A stretch of 64,000 nucleotides of DNA from Myxococcus xanthus (GTDB taxonomy: Bacteria > Myxococcota > Myxococcia > Myxococcales > Myxococcaceae): NCBI RefSeq assembly GCF_006402735.1, contig NZ_CP017174.1, positions 7,978,001-8,042,000 on the forward strand. The letters run 5' to 3'. This document shows, piece after piece, positions 15,992 through 24,257 of the stretch. How positions within the stretch are numbered: position 1 is the stretch's first letter; the number at the start of each line of letters is the position of its first letter. The notes beneath the pieces were generated by a model, which was not told where the DNA came from, made no database searches, and was given only the letters and a program-made list of their open reading frames with translations. A program made the position numbers and the translations under genes.

Positions 15992-18052
15992 CTAGTTGCC
16001 ACCCAGGCAGATGCCGTCGCAGGTGACCTCCACCTGCCCGCCCGGACGCAGGAAGCGGTCCACCTGCTCCCGTCCGTCGTCGTCCCGGCGCACGCCTTCG
16101 TGAACGGCATTGTCGGCGGCCGGCAGGTCCGCCACGGTGCCGGGCAGCGGCGGCGGTAGCCCGAAGTCGAACTGCACCAGCGCCGAGCCCTCCACCGTTC
16201 CCTCTTCCGCGGGCAGCATGGGCACGCGCCAGGTGGAGGGCAGTTGCTGCGTCAATCCCATGGCGCGGGCATGCAGCTCGGTGGCCACGTTGGGAACCTG
16301 TGCATCCCCCAGGCCGTACTGCACCAGCACCCGGCGCGACGCGGGCGCTCCGGGATACAGGTCGCCGAGCACGTGCTGCGCATAGGTGAGCGGGTCGATG
16401 CGGTCGAAGGACGTCTGCGTCAGCGCCGCGAACTTCTGCTGGTCGAGCGCGTCCGGCACCGTCTGGGCAATCGCATCCAGGAACATGCCGAAGGGCCGGG
16501 CGCGGAACATCATCAGCGAGAAGTCCGCCCCGCCCACGCTGAACACGGCCCGTGAGACGTGCGGCGACAGCGCGACGTACGTGCCGCCCAGGATGTGGCC
16601 CTGGCTGATGCCGTAGAAGTACGTCTGCTCCGGATCAAAGACGCGCACGCCGTCGTCCTGCAGCTCGGTCAGCGCCCCCAAGGTCGTCCGAGCCGCGTAC
16701 GTCACGGCGAGCTGGTTCACCATGCCTTGGTGGACGCGGTCGGTGAAGCGCATCGTCTGGCCGGGGTTGCCCGCCATCGCCTGGAGCACGCCCGGCGCGT
16801 CCGTCTGCGACATGCCCCACCAGTCCACCGTCAGCACCACCATCCGCGTGGCCTGGATGAAGGGCCGGACGAAGGAACCATCCGCCTCCGCCTGCCGACC
16901 GAAGAAGCCGTGGCCGTACTGGAGGAAGCGCACCGGCGCCACGGACTGCCCCCAGACGCTGTGAGGAATCTGGAGCGTGAAAGGCACCTCCGCGTCGCCA
17001 TTGCGCCGCACACGACCTTCCTCGTCACGGGCGAGCAGCGCACCGGGCTGGTCGCTCTCCAGGAAGAGCGGGACCCGCAAGGTGCCGGTAATGCGCCGGG
17101 CGACGTTGGCGTCCACGTCATCTCGCACGTCCGTCACCGTGACGGCGGGGGGCGTGGCCTCCAGCGCCTCCATCGCCAGGCGGCGCACCTGGAGCATGTC
17201 CCGCGTGACGCCCTCTTGTGACTCGGTGGTGAAGTCCCACGCGAGCTGGAGCTCCGCGCGCGGCACACCCGCGGCCTCCAGCGCCGGGAAGATGTCCGCT
17301 TCGTACCTGGCGGCCAGGGGCGCCAACAGCGGGTCTCCCGCCGTCTGGCCATCCCGGATGCGCCGGAAGCCCTCGGGCACCGGCACGGGCGTGCCGTCCT
17401 CCGCCGTCAGCCCGCGCAGCGCGATGATGTAGCGGGCCGTGTTGCGCAGCCGCACCACGGGCCGCAGCAGCAATGCGCGGCGCGCGTCGTCCGGAGCCCT
17501 GGGGTCCAGCTCCGCGAAGTGGAGCACGCCCTCGCCGCGCTCCGCGTCGAGGAACACCGTGTTCCCGTTCGTCGCGGCGGTAGGGCTCGTCACCGACGGC
17601 AGGCGCGCGTCATCCACGCCGTCCGGGAAGAGCGCGAGCACCTGCGTGCCATGGGAGTAACCGTCCGCCGGGTGGAGGTCCGTGAAGTCGAACGCGGCGC
17701 CGTCCGGTGCCTTCAGCTTCGCCGCATCGGAGAGCCGCACCCGGTGACCGGACGGCAGCGCCGCATCCTCCTCGAGGAAGTAGTCGGAGGGGTATGGCAG
17801 GAGGCAGTCATGCTCGGAGGCCAGCGGGTTGCAGCCCGCGGGTACCATCAGCGGAGGCAGCTCCTCACCCGCATCGGGCGTGCCGCTGTCTCCCGCATCC
17901 GGAATCCCACTGTCGCCTGCGTCGGGCCGCCCCGCGTCGGGCAATCCCGCATCCGGTGGCGCGCCTTCATCCGAGTCGCCGCAGGCGGGAGCCACCGCCA
18001 GCAACCCTGCCGTCAACAGTCCAGCGCCATACCGCTTCATCCGCATCATCAT
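15992..18052 (-). CDS. Large lipoprotein with alpha/beta-hydrolase-like core
   Basis: The protein has 686 residues. The signal (MKRYGAGLLTAGLLAV) ends at lipobox APAC. The first ATG of a run (MMMRM) is taken as start; the fifth codon is an alternative. Residues about 28-62 are a low-complexity PDAG/DSG linker typical of myxobacterial lipoproteins. The rest resembles secreted hydrolases: an N-terminal beta-rich region (about 65-330), then an alpha/beta-hydrolase-like part with QYGHGFFG, VLTVDWWGMSQ and a nucleophile-elbow-like GISQGHILGG (Ser about 485), and VLVQYGLGDAQVP near the usual acid position. Substrate is unknown; lipase, esterase or peptidase activity is possible. It has its own promoter region facing an FHA gene. 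Confidence 0.75.
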   Translation of the reverse strand: MMMRMKRYGAGLLTAGLLAVAPACGDSDEGAPPDAGLPDAGRPDAGDSGIPDAGDSGTPDAGEELPPLMVPAGCNPLASEHDCLLPYPSDYFLEEDAALPSGHRVRLSDAAKLKAPDGAAFDFTDLHPADGYSHGTQVLALFPDGVDDARLPSVTSPTAATNGNTVFLDAERGEGVLHFAELDPRAPDDARRALLLRPVVRLRNTARYIIALRGLTAEDGTPVPVPEGFRRIRDGQTAGDPLLAPLAARYEADIFPALEAAGVPRAELQLAWDFTTESQEGVTRDMLQVRRLAMEALEATPPAVTVTDVRDDVDANVARRITGTLRVPLFLESDQPGALLARDEEGRVRRNGDAEVPFTLQIPHSVWGQSVAPVRFLQYGHGFFGRQAEADGSFVRPFIQATRMVVLTVDWWGMSQTDAPGVLQAMAGNPGQTMRFTDRVHQGMVNQLAVTYAARTTLGALTELQDDGVRVFDPEQTYFYGISQGHILGGTYVALSPHVSRAVFSVGGADFSLMMFRARPFGMFLDAIAQTVPDALDQQKFAALTQTSFDRIDPLTYAQHVLGDLYPGAPASRRVLVQYGLGDAQVPNVATELHARAMGLTQQLPSTWRVPMLPAEEGTVEGSALVQFDFGLPPPLPGTVADLPAADNAVHEGVRRDDDGREQVDRFLRPGGQVEVTCDGICLGGN

Positions 18053-18250
18053 GTCGTCGCTCCTGGAGGGCTTCGCGGAAGGGGTTCAGCTGCCCCAACG
18101 CGATGAAAGCGGACGCATTCCCCCCCGGAAAGGTCGCGCGCGTCATGGAACAGAAGGACGGCGCGGCTCCCGACAGACGGTGGACACTCCGCGAGGGAGG
18201 GCGGCAGTCCTGCGCCAACTTCCCGCAACGCGGTTTAAGGTGCGGGCACC

Positions 18251-18784
18251 ATGCCGTCCGTCAAGCAACTGCGCCCGTTCGCCCTGGCAACCCTGGAGGC
18301 CTTCCTCGAAGCATCCGGCCGCGTCGTGCTGGTCCAACAACCTCCCGAGCCCGTCTTCCAACAGGTGGCCATGCGGCTCGGTGAGGCACGCACCGTGGGC
18401 ATGGCCCACCGGACACGGCTCGTGGACCGGCTGTTCGTCATGCTGCGCGGGTTCGATGCCCTGGAGGTCCACTTCCTCCGGCCAGAAACGGAGGGGGAGG
18501 AGTTCTCCGTGGGACGCATCGAAGGATGCTCCCTGGTGGTACCCGACCCTTCCGTGTCCAAGAACCACGCGACCCTGCGGTGGCACGCACAGGCCGGTGA
18601 CTGCTCGGTGCGCGACCTGGGTTCCATGAATGGCACCTGGGTCAACGCCTCGGCGCTGGGACCGGACCAGGAGCGGATGCTCAACGACGGCGATGCCCTG
18701 GCCTTTGGCGATGCCCAGTTCCTCTACCTGCGCACGGAGACGCTCCACGCCCACCTGCGGATGGCCAGTCCCAGCCGGGACTGA
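18251..18784 (+). CDS. FHA-domain protein
   Basis: The 177-residue cytosolic protein has an N-terminal helical part (residues 1-75). The FHA domain spans about 85-165: FSVGRIEGCSLVVPDPSVSKNHATLRW and DLGSMNGTWVN carry the conserved Gly-Arg, Ser-x-x-His and Asn-Gly phosphothreonine-binding residues. FHA proteins bind phosphothreonine peptides, usually products of Ser/Thr kinases, which are abundant in myxobacteria. No kinase is adjacent, so the partner is unknown. It is divergent from the large lipoprotein hydrolase. Confidence 0.9.
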   Translation: MPSVKQLRPFALATLEAFLEASGRVVLVQQPPEPVFQQVAMRLGEARTVGMAHRTRLVDRLFVMLRGFDALEVHFLRPETEGEEFSVGRIEGCSLVVPDPSVSKNHATLRWHAQAGDCSVRDLGSMNGTWVNASALGPDQERMLNDGDALAFGDAQFLYLRTETLHAHLRMASPSRD

Positions 18785-19152
18785 GGGGCCCGGGGACGGA
18801 ACGTTCCTTCCACGCACCAGGCTCGTCCCCGGGCAGGGGCCGCGTGGACGGAACGTTCCTTCCACCAGGTCAGCGGGCCGCACCCTCAGGTGGGAGTCCC
18901 TGCGAGATGAAACGTCTCTTCCAACTTGGAGGAGGCCTGCCTCGACAGGCGGACGTGCTGAGGAATGGGACACCCACTCCAAGCGTAGATGGGCCATCCA
19001 GGGGAGCGGCCCGGCAGCGGGCCTCTCCACCGCATGCTTCCCCACACGCCCGCCAGATGACTGCCCTGCCCCTGTCCTCCAGCCACTTCATGCGGCGCAT
19101 GTCGCCCGCCCCAGCTATGACTGCTCCCCTTCACGCCAAGGGAGCACCGTAA
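18785..19152. other. Intergenic region, 368 bases, with iterated motif
   Basis: No gene is supported here; short frames exist but lack initiation signals. The main content is the iterated GACGGAACGTTCCTTCCAC element described separately, followed by about 225 bases of ordinary sequence leading to the metallophosphoesterase gene. Confidence 0.5.
18795..18925. repeat. Three iterations of a GGAACGTTCC-containing motif
   Basis: Two identical 19-base copies (18795-18813 and 18847-18865, GACGGAACGTTCCTTCCAC) contain the perfect palindrome GGAACGTTCC. A third diverged copy lies at 18906-18925 (GATGAAACGTCTCTTCCAAC). Spacings are 52 and 59 bases, about five to six helical turns. It could be a multi-site operator for the phosphoesterase downstream or a member of a dispersed intergenic repeat family. 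Confidence 0.65.
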
Positions 19153-20379
19153 ATGGGCAGGCTGCTGTTCCTCCTCGTCTTCAACGTCGGCGCCTGGGCC
19201 GTGCTCCGGTCGCTGTGGCCCGGCCTGCTCCGGAAGTGGCGCCTGGGCGTCTTCGCGCTGGGGACGTTCCTGTCCCTGGTGGCGTGGCTCTACTCCGCGG
19301 TGGCCGGACGGCACGCGCAGCTTCCCGTGGGGGATGCGGCCCTGCGCGTCTTCTCCGTGGGCTGGTCCGTCGCCATCATCATGATTGTCCTCACTGGCGC
19401 GCCCTTCCTCCTGCTGCGCAGGTGGCTGGACCGGCCCGCCCGTAGGGAGCCGCCCCTCACCGCGCCCGAGGCCAACCCCGCCCCGCCGGTGAACATGGCG
19501 CGCCGCAACCTGCTGACGAACGCCGGCCGCGCGGTGCCGCTGCTGGCGGCCGGGACGAGTTCGGTGGGGCTCGCCAACGGCTACACGCAGTTCTCCGTCC
19601 GCGAGGTCGACATCCACCTCCCCGGCCTGCCTCCGGCGATGGACGGGTTCCGCATCGGCCAGATTACGGACGTCCACGTCGGCACGTTCATCGACACCCA
19701 GTACCTGCAAGACGCCGTGCGGGCGATGAACGACGCCAAGGTGGACCTCCAGGTGATGACGGGAGACCTCATCGACGACCTGGACCAGCTCGACGGCACC
19801 ATGGCGGCGCTGTCGGAGTGCAAGGCCCGCCACGGCATGCTCGCCATCCTGGGCAACCACGAGCACTGGCGCGGCCTGGGGGCCATCCGCCAGGCCTACG
19901 CCGACGTGGAGGCGCGAGGCGGCCCCGTGCGCCTGCTGGTGGACACGTCCCATGCCTTCGAGCACGCCGGCCAGCGCGTGCGCGTGGTGGGCGTGGACTA
20001 CCCCATGTCCGGCCGCAGTCACCGTGTGAAAGCGGAGCGCATGCAGCAGTCCGCGGAAGCCGGCTTCCGCGACGTGGCGCCCGAAGAGGTGGTGCTCTGC
20101 CTGACGCACCATCCTGACTTCTTCCCGCTCGCGGCTGAGCGCGGCGCCCGGCTGACGCTGGCCGGTCACACCCACGGCGGACAGGTGGCCTTCCTGGGCG
20201 TCCCGGCCTTCTGGTTCGCCTTCAAGTACATGCTGGGCCGCTACCGCCAGGGCGACCACCAGCTCTACGTGTCCGGCGGAACGGGGCACTGGCTGCCCTT
20301 CCGCATCGGCGTGCCGACAGAGGTGACGGTCCTCACCCTTCGCGCGACGGGGGCGTCGGCTGCTGGCCGTACGTCTTGA
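19153..20379 (+). CDS. Membrane-anchored calcineurin-like metallophosphoesterase
   Basis: The protein has 408 residues. The N-terminal part holds about three hydrophobic helices (LLFLLVFNVGAWAVL, VFALGTFLSLVAWLYSAV, SVAIIMIVLTGAPFLLL), then an RRNLLTNAG stretch. The catalytic domain begins near residue 165. Di-metal ligands are visible in order: ITDVHVG (Asp, His), VMTGDLIDD, LGNHEHW, CLTHHPD and LAGHTHGG, the full YkuE/calcineurin-like set. The substrate may be a phospholipid head group or UDP-sugar derivative, but this is not decided by sequence. Its last 47 bases overlap the 3' end of the convergent aldolase gene. Confidence 0.9.
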   Translation: MGRLLFLLVFNVGAWAVLRSLWPGLLRKWRLGVFALGTFLSLVAWLYSAVAGRHAQLPVGDAALRVFSVGWSVAIIMIVLTGAPFLLLRRWLDRPARREPPLTAPEANPAPPVNMARRNLLTNAGRAVPLLAAGTSSVGLANGYTQFSVREVDIHLPGLPPAMDGFRIGQITDVHVGTFIDTQYLQDAVRAMNDAKVDLQVMTGDLIDDLDQLDGTMAALSECKARHGMLAILGNHEHWRGLGAIRQAYADVEARGGPVRLLVDTSHAFEHAGQRVRVVGVDYPMSGRSHRVKAERMQQSAEAGFRDVAPEEVVLCLTHHPDFFPLAAERGARLTLAGHTHGGQVAFLGVPAFWFAFKYMLGRYRQGDHQLYVSGGTGHWLPFRIGVPTEVTVLTLRATGASAAGRTS

Positions 20380-21004
20380 ACTTCTCCAGGACGCGCGCCA
20401 TCTCCGCGCCGTCCAGCAGCACCGGTTCACCCACCTGGAGCGCCCGCCAGTACATGGCGGCCAACGTCTCCACTTCGACGGCCAGCTTGAAGGCCGCCGG
20501 CAAGTCCCTGCCCACCGCCACCATGCCGTGGTTCGCCATCAGGCAGGCCTTGCGGCCCTCCAGCGCGGCCAGCACATGGGCCGCGAGCTCCGCCGTGCCG
20601 AACGTGGCGTAGGGCGCGCAGCGCACGTCCGTGCCGCCCGCCGCGGACACCATGTAGTGGAAGGCGGGAATGTCCCGGTGCAGGCACGCCAGCGTGGTGC
20701 AGAACATGGAGTGCGCATGCAGCACCGCGCCCACCTCCGGCCTGGCGGCCAGGATGTCCCGGTGGAGCTGCCACTCCGACGACGGACTCCGGCGGCCCTC
20801 GTGGCTGCCGTCGAAGCGCATGAGGACCAGGTCCTCCGGCACCAGCGAGTCGTAGTCCATGCCGGTGGGCGTCAGCAGGAAGCCGGCCTCCACCCGCACG
20901 CTCAGGTTGCCGGAAGTGCCCTGGTTGAGCGCGGACGCATTCATCCGCCGCGCGGTGGCAATCATCGACTCGCGCAGGGCGAGGTGCTCGCACGCACCGC
21001 TCAT
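20333..21004 (-). CDS. Class II aldolase/adducin-family protein of methylthioadenosine salvage
   Basis: The protein is 223 residues from ATG 21004, whose ATGA overlaps the mtnA stop by 4 bases; the frame upstream belongs to mtnA's territory. Class II aldolase motifs: [11 protein letters not shown] (phosphate loop), [21 protein letters not shown] (zinc His pair) and [10 protein letters not shown] (third His region). In the universal salvage pathway the same fold is MtnB, dehydrating methylthioribulose-1-phosphate. In the DHAP shunt the fold is Ald2, cleaving it to DHAP and methylthioacetaldehyde. No mtnC, mtnD or mtnE is next to it, which favours Ald2 but does not prove it. Fuculose-1-phosphate aldolase is a less likely alternative. 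Confidence 0.82.
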   Translation of the reverse strand: MSGACEHLALRESMIATARRMNASALNQGTSGNLSVRVEAGFLLTPTGMDYDSLVPEDLVLMRFDGSHEGRRSPSSEWQLHRDILAARPEVGAVLHAHSMFCTTLACLHRDIPAFHYMVSAAGGTDVRCAPYATFGTAELAAHVLAALEGRKACLMANHGMVAVGRDLPAAFKLAVEVETLAAMYWRALQVGEPVLLDGAEMARVLEKFKTYGQQPTPPSREG

Positions 21005-22107
21005 TCCGCCCTCCCGCGCCGCTCCGGGAAGAGCGACAGCAGCCCGTCGTGCGAAGCCGGGCACACACCGCGCTCGGTGATGAGCGCCGTCACCAGCCTC
21101 GCGGGCGTCACGTCGAAGGCGTAGTTCGCCGCGGGGCTCCCCTCCGGCGTAATCCGCACCGTGGCCACCTCGCCCGACGCCAACCGTCCGGTGACGTCGC
21201 TCAGCTCCGCGCCGTCGCGCTGTTCAATCGGAATCTCACGCACCCCATCCCGCAGCGTCCAGTCGATGGTGGGCGAGGGCAGCGCCACGTAGAAGGGCAC
21301 GCCGTTGTCCTTCGCCGCCAGTGCCTTGAGGTAGGTGCCAATCTTGTTCGCCACGTCGCCCTGGGCCGTGGTGCGGTCCGTGCCGACGATGCACAGGTCC
21401 ACCTGCCCGTGCTGCATCAGGTGGCCCCCCACGTTGTCCGCGATGACGGTGTGCGGGACGCCGTGCTGCCCCAGCTCCCAGGCCGTGAGCTGCGCGCCCT
21501 GGTTGCGCGGGCGTGTCTCGTCCACCCAGACGTGCACGGGGATGCCCGCGTCGTGCGCCTGGTAGATGGGCGAGAGCGCAGTGCCGAAGTCCACCGTGGC
21601 CAACCAGCCGGCGTTGCAGTGCGTGAGCACCTCCAGGCGGCCCTGGCGCCCCTTGCGCGCCCAGGCGTCCTCCAGGAGCTTCAGGCCGTGCGCACCGATG
21701 GCGCGGTTGATGGCCACGTCCTCGTCGCTGATGGCCTCCGCGCGGCGAAGCGCGGCAGCCACCCGTTCAGCGGGAGGCAGCGGCGCCAGGAGCTGACGCA
21801 TGTCATCCAGGGCCCAGTGCAGATTCACGGCGGTGGGGCGCGTGCCCCGCAGCACCGCGAGCGCGTGCTCCAACGCGCCGTCCGAGGCATCCGCGCGCAA
21901 AGCCAGCCAGACGCCATAGGCCGCGGTGGCACCGATGAGGGGCGCGCCGCGCACCTGCATGCTCCGGATGGCATGAGCGGCTTCATCCAGCGTCGTCAGC
22001 CGCACGGTGACGAGCGCATGCGGCAGCCGCGTCTGGTCAATGGCCTCCGCGGCCTGCGCGTCCGGCGCCAGCCAGATGGAGCGCATCGGCTTGCCATGGA
22101 CCTTCAT
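21001..22107 (-). CDS. mtnA: S-methyl-5-thioribose-1-phosphate isomerase
   Basis: The 368-residue enzyme isomerises methylthioribose-1-phosphate to the ribulose-1-phosphate. Conserved landmarks: [27 protein letters not shown] (catalytic Cys) and [20 protein letters not shown] (catalytic Asp and sugar-phosphate loop). The C-terminal [17 protein letters not shown] is also family-typical. The ATG overlaps the mtnP stop by 4 bases and its own stop overlaps the aldolase start by 4, so the three genes are one translationally coupled operon. The related eIF2B-like proteins lack this Cys/Asp pair. Confidence 0.95.
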   Translation of the reverse strand: MKVHGKPMRSIWLAPDAQAAEAIDQTRLPHALVTVRLTTLDEAAHAIRSMQVRGAPLIGATAAYGVWLALRADASDGALEHALAVLRGTRPTAVNLHWALDDMRQLLAPLPPAERVAAALRRAEAISDEDVAINRAIGAHGLKLLEDAWARKGRQGRLEVLTHCNAGWLATVDFGTALSPIYQAHDAGIPVHVWVDETRPRNQGAQLTAWELGQHGVPHTVIADNVGGHLMQHGQVDLCIVGTDRTTAQGDVANKIGTYLKALAAKDNGVPFYVALPSPTIDWTLRDGVREIPIEQRDGAELSDVTGRLASGEVATVRITPEGSPAANYAFDVTPARLVTALITERGVCPASHDGLLSLFPERRGRAE

Positions 22108-22988
22108 CGGCGCAGCACCCGGCCCGCCACCGCGGACAGCTTCTCCACCATCGCGGCGTCCCAGGCCGTGGGCGCGGTGATGATGGCGTGGTCCAGCGCC
22201 TTGTGGCAGCCCTGGGCACAGGGGCCGGTATGCGCCCCGAGCAGCGGCACCACGTTCTTCACCAGCCCCTTCGCCTTGCCCGCGTTGCCCAGCAGCACGG
22301 AGACAACCTGGTCCACCGTGACGGCGTCATGGTCCGGATGCCAGCAGTCGAAGTCGGTGACCATGGCCACCGTCGCGTAACAGAGCTCCGCCTCCCTCGC
22401 GAGCTTGGCCTCCGGCATGTTCGTCATGCCGATGACGTCACAGCCCCAGCTCCGGTACAGGTGGCTCTCCGCGATGGCGGAGAACTGCGGCCCCTCCATG
22501 GCCAGGTATGTGCCGCCCCGGCGCGCGACGACGCCCAGGCCCTCGCACGCGGAAATCACCGCGTCCCCCAGCCGCGAGCACACCGGCTTCGCCATGGAGA
22601 CGTGCGCCACCAGTCCCGTGCCGAAGAAGCTCTTGTCCCGGGCGAAGGTCCGGTCGATGAACTGGTCCACGACGACGAAGGTGCCCGGTGGGTATTCCTC
22701 GCGCAGGCCACCCACGGCGGACAACGACAGCAGGTCCGTCACCCCGCTGCGTTTGAGCGCGTCGATGTTCGCGCGGAAGTTGATGTCCGTCGGCGCCAGC
22801 CGGTGGCCTCGCCCGTGACGCGGCAGGAAGACGACGCGGTGCCCTCCGAGCGTGCCGAAGCACAGCTCGTCCGAAGGCTCACCGAAAGGGGACGTCACCT
22901 TCTTCCATTCGACGTCCGTCAGGCCATCCATCTGGTACAGGCCACTGCCACCAATGATGCCGATGACGGGCGAGGTAGGGTTGGACAT
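22104..22988 (-). CDS. mtnP: S-methyl-5'-thioadenosine phosphorylase
   Basis: The protein is 294 residues from ATG 22988 ([18 protein letters not shown]). It phosphorolyses methylthioadenosine, a by-product of polyamine and other SAM-dependent chemistry, to adenine and methylthioribose-1-phosphate. Motifs: [20 protein letters not shown] (phosphate binding), [19 protein letters not shown] and [20 protein letters not shown], followed by VTDFDCW. These match MTAP rather than purine nucleoside phosphorylase (Asp in TDFD reads the 6-amino group). It is first gene of the salvage operon; about 250 bases upstream contain its promoter, in which I saw no riboswitch-like element. Confidence 0.93.
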   Translation of the reverse strand: MSNPTSPVIGIIGGSGLYQMDGLTDVEWKKVTSPFGEPSDELCFGTLGGHRVVFLPRHGRGHRLAPTDINFRANIDALKRSGVTDLLSLSAVGGLREEYPPGTFVVVDQFIDRTFARDKSFFGTGLVAHVSMAKPVCSRLGDAVISACEGLGVVARRGGTYLAMEGPQFSAIAESHLYRSWGCDVIGMTNMPEAKLAREAELCYATVAMVTDFDCWHPDHDAVTVDQVVSVLLGNAGKAKGLVKNVVPLLGAHTGPCAQGCHKALDHAIITAPTAWDAAMVEKLSAVAGRVLRR

Positions 22989-23239
22989 GTGGCGGGCTCC
23001 CGGTGGACGCCGGCACAAGGACTGCGCCGGCGGCAGGGAGCGTAGGAGTCGCGGCGGACTCGAGCAAGCCAGAGCGCGGTCCTGTCCAAGCGCTCATGGG
23101 GCCGTGCGCCCGGTCCCCTTCGACACCGCCCCGGTGCGGCGCCATGTCGCCATGTGTCGACATTGAAGCCAGACAGCCGCGAGCCGCTGCCTGACCGGAG
23201 ACAATGACAGACAGCGTCAAATCCACCCGACTCCGCCGC

Positions 23240-24049
23240 TCAGGGCTCTCCCAGCGCGAATGACGCCATCCGGTGTCTGTAGACCTTTCCGGGGTCCTCG
23301 AGGACGTCGTTGTGCCCCGCCCCGGCCACCGTCTCCACCTCGGCCTGGGGGAAGAGCGTGCCCAGCCGGCGCCCCATGTCCACGGGGATGAGGGTGTCCT
23401 CCTCGCCGTGGATGATGAGCACGGGGAGCTTCACGGCGGCGGCCTTGGACGCGGTGTCATACCGGTCCCGGGCCAACAGGCGGACGGGCAGGAAGGGAAA
23501 GGCCGTGGCCCCGATGTCCGGGATGGACGTGTACGGACTCACGAGCATGACCCGGGAACCGTGCCCGCGCCGCGCCATCTCCACCGCGACGCCCGTCCCC
23601 AGACTGCGGCCACTGAGCACCGTCTGCTCGGCGCTCACACCCTTCGCGCGCAGCCAGACGAGCGCCGCCTCCGCCGCGGCGTAGATGCCTTCCTCCGTGG
23701 GACGCCCCGGTGACGCGCCATAGCCCGGGTACTCGACGGTAAGGAAGCCCAGCCCCCGCGCTTGCATCAAGTTGCCCAGGCCAATCTGCGTCAGCACCTC
23801 CTCTCCGTTGCCGTGGAAGTGCACCACCGTGGGCGCGCCCGGAGGCGCCGGCAGGTGGAACAGGTCCACGTACAGGCCGCCCTCCAACGGGAGGCGGCTG
23901 AAGCCGTCACCTTCCGCCAGCGGCGGCGTGCCCTTGGGGGCCGGGTAGAGCAAGGAGCGCTGCAGCGCGAACACCGCCACACACAACACGAGGTAGATGG
24001 ATCCGAAGGTGGTCAGGATGAGGATGAGCATGCGGCGCAGCCGAAGCAT
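23240..24049 (-). CDS. Membrane-anchored alpha/beta hydrolase
   Basis: The protein is 269 residues from ATG 24049 (MLRLRRML), chosen because a basic tail and one transmembrane helix follow (ILILTTFGSIYLVLCVAVFA). The hydrolase domain has VVHFHGNGEE (oxyanion region), LSGRSLGTGVAVE (nucleophile Ser), IIHGEEDTLIPV (acid Asp) and VAGAGHNDVL (His), the complete triad. It resembles the BEM46/ABHD13/ABHD17 group of membrane-tethered hydrolases. The substrate is unknown; depalmitoylase or lipid esterase activity is possible by analogy. It is divergent from lanM across about 208 bases. Confidence 0.88.
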   Translation of the reverse strand: MLRLRRMLILILTTFGSIYLVLCVAVFALQRSLLYPAPKGTPPLAEGDGFSRLPLEGGLYVDLFHLPAPPGAPTVVHFHGNGEEVLTQIGLGNLMQARGLGFLTVEYPGYGASPGRPTEEGIYAAAEAALVWLRAKGVSAEQTVLSGRSLGTGVAVEMARRGHGSRVMLVSPYTSIPDIGATAFPFLPVRLLARDRYDTASKAAAVKLPVLIIHGEEDTLIPVDMGRRLGTLFPQAEVETVAGAGHNDVLEDPGKVYRHRMASFALGEP

Positions 24050-24257
24050 TGGCCCAGTGTGCCGCAGTTCGCAACGCGGTGCGACGGCGAGTGGCGTCAC
24101 GCCCGTGATGGACAGAACCCGTCATCCCCACCCCGCCCAGCCAGGACCACTGGCATCCGAACCGACGGCAATGCCACGATAGCGTTCGGAAGCCCTATCA
24201 CAGACACGCCGCAGGACGACTCGGACACCCCAGGCCGCTGCCTGGATTGGAGAAGGC

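Noticed and set aside
18844-19152. Small gene starting at an ATG within the iterated repeat
   Set aside because: No ribosome site, no domain, and its start lies in the repeated motif; it ends directly at the phosphoesterase gene.
20333-20379. 47-base convergent overlap as a regulatory antisense device (a second 47-base overlap is at 54920-54966)
   Set aside because: Two equal overlap lengths look striking, but the sequences are unrelated and short 3' overlaps are common in compact genomes.
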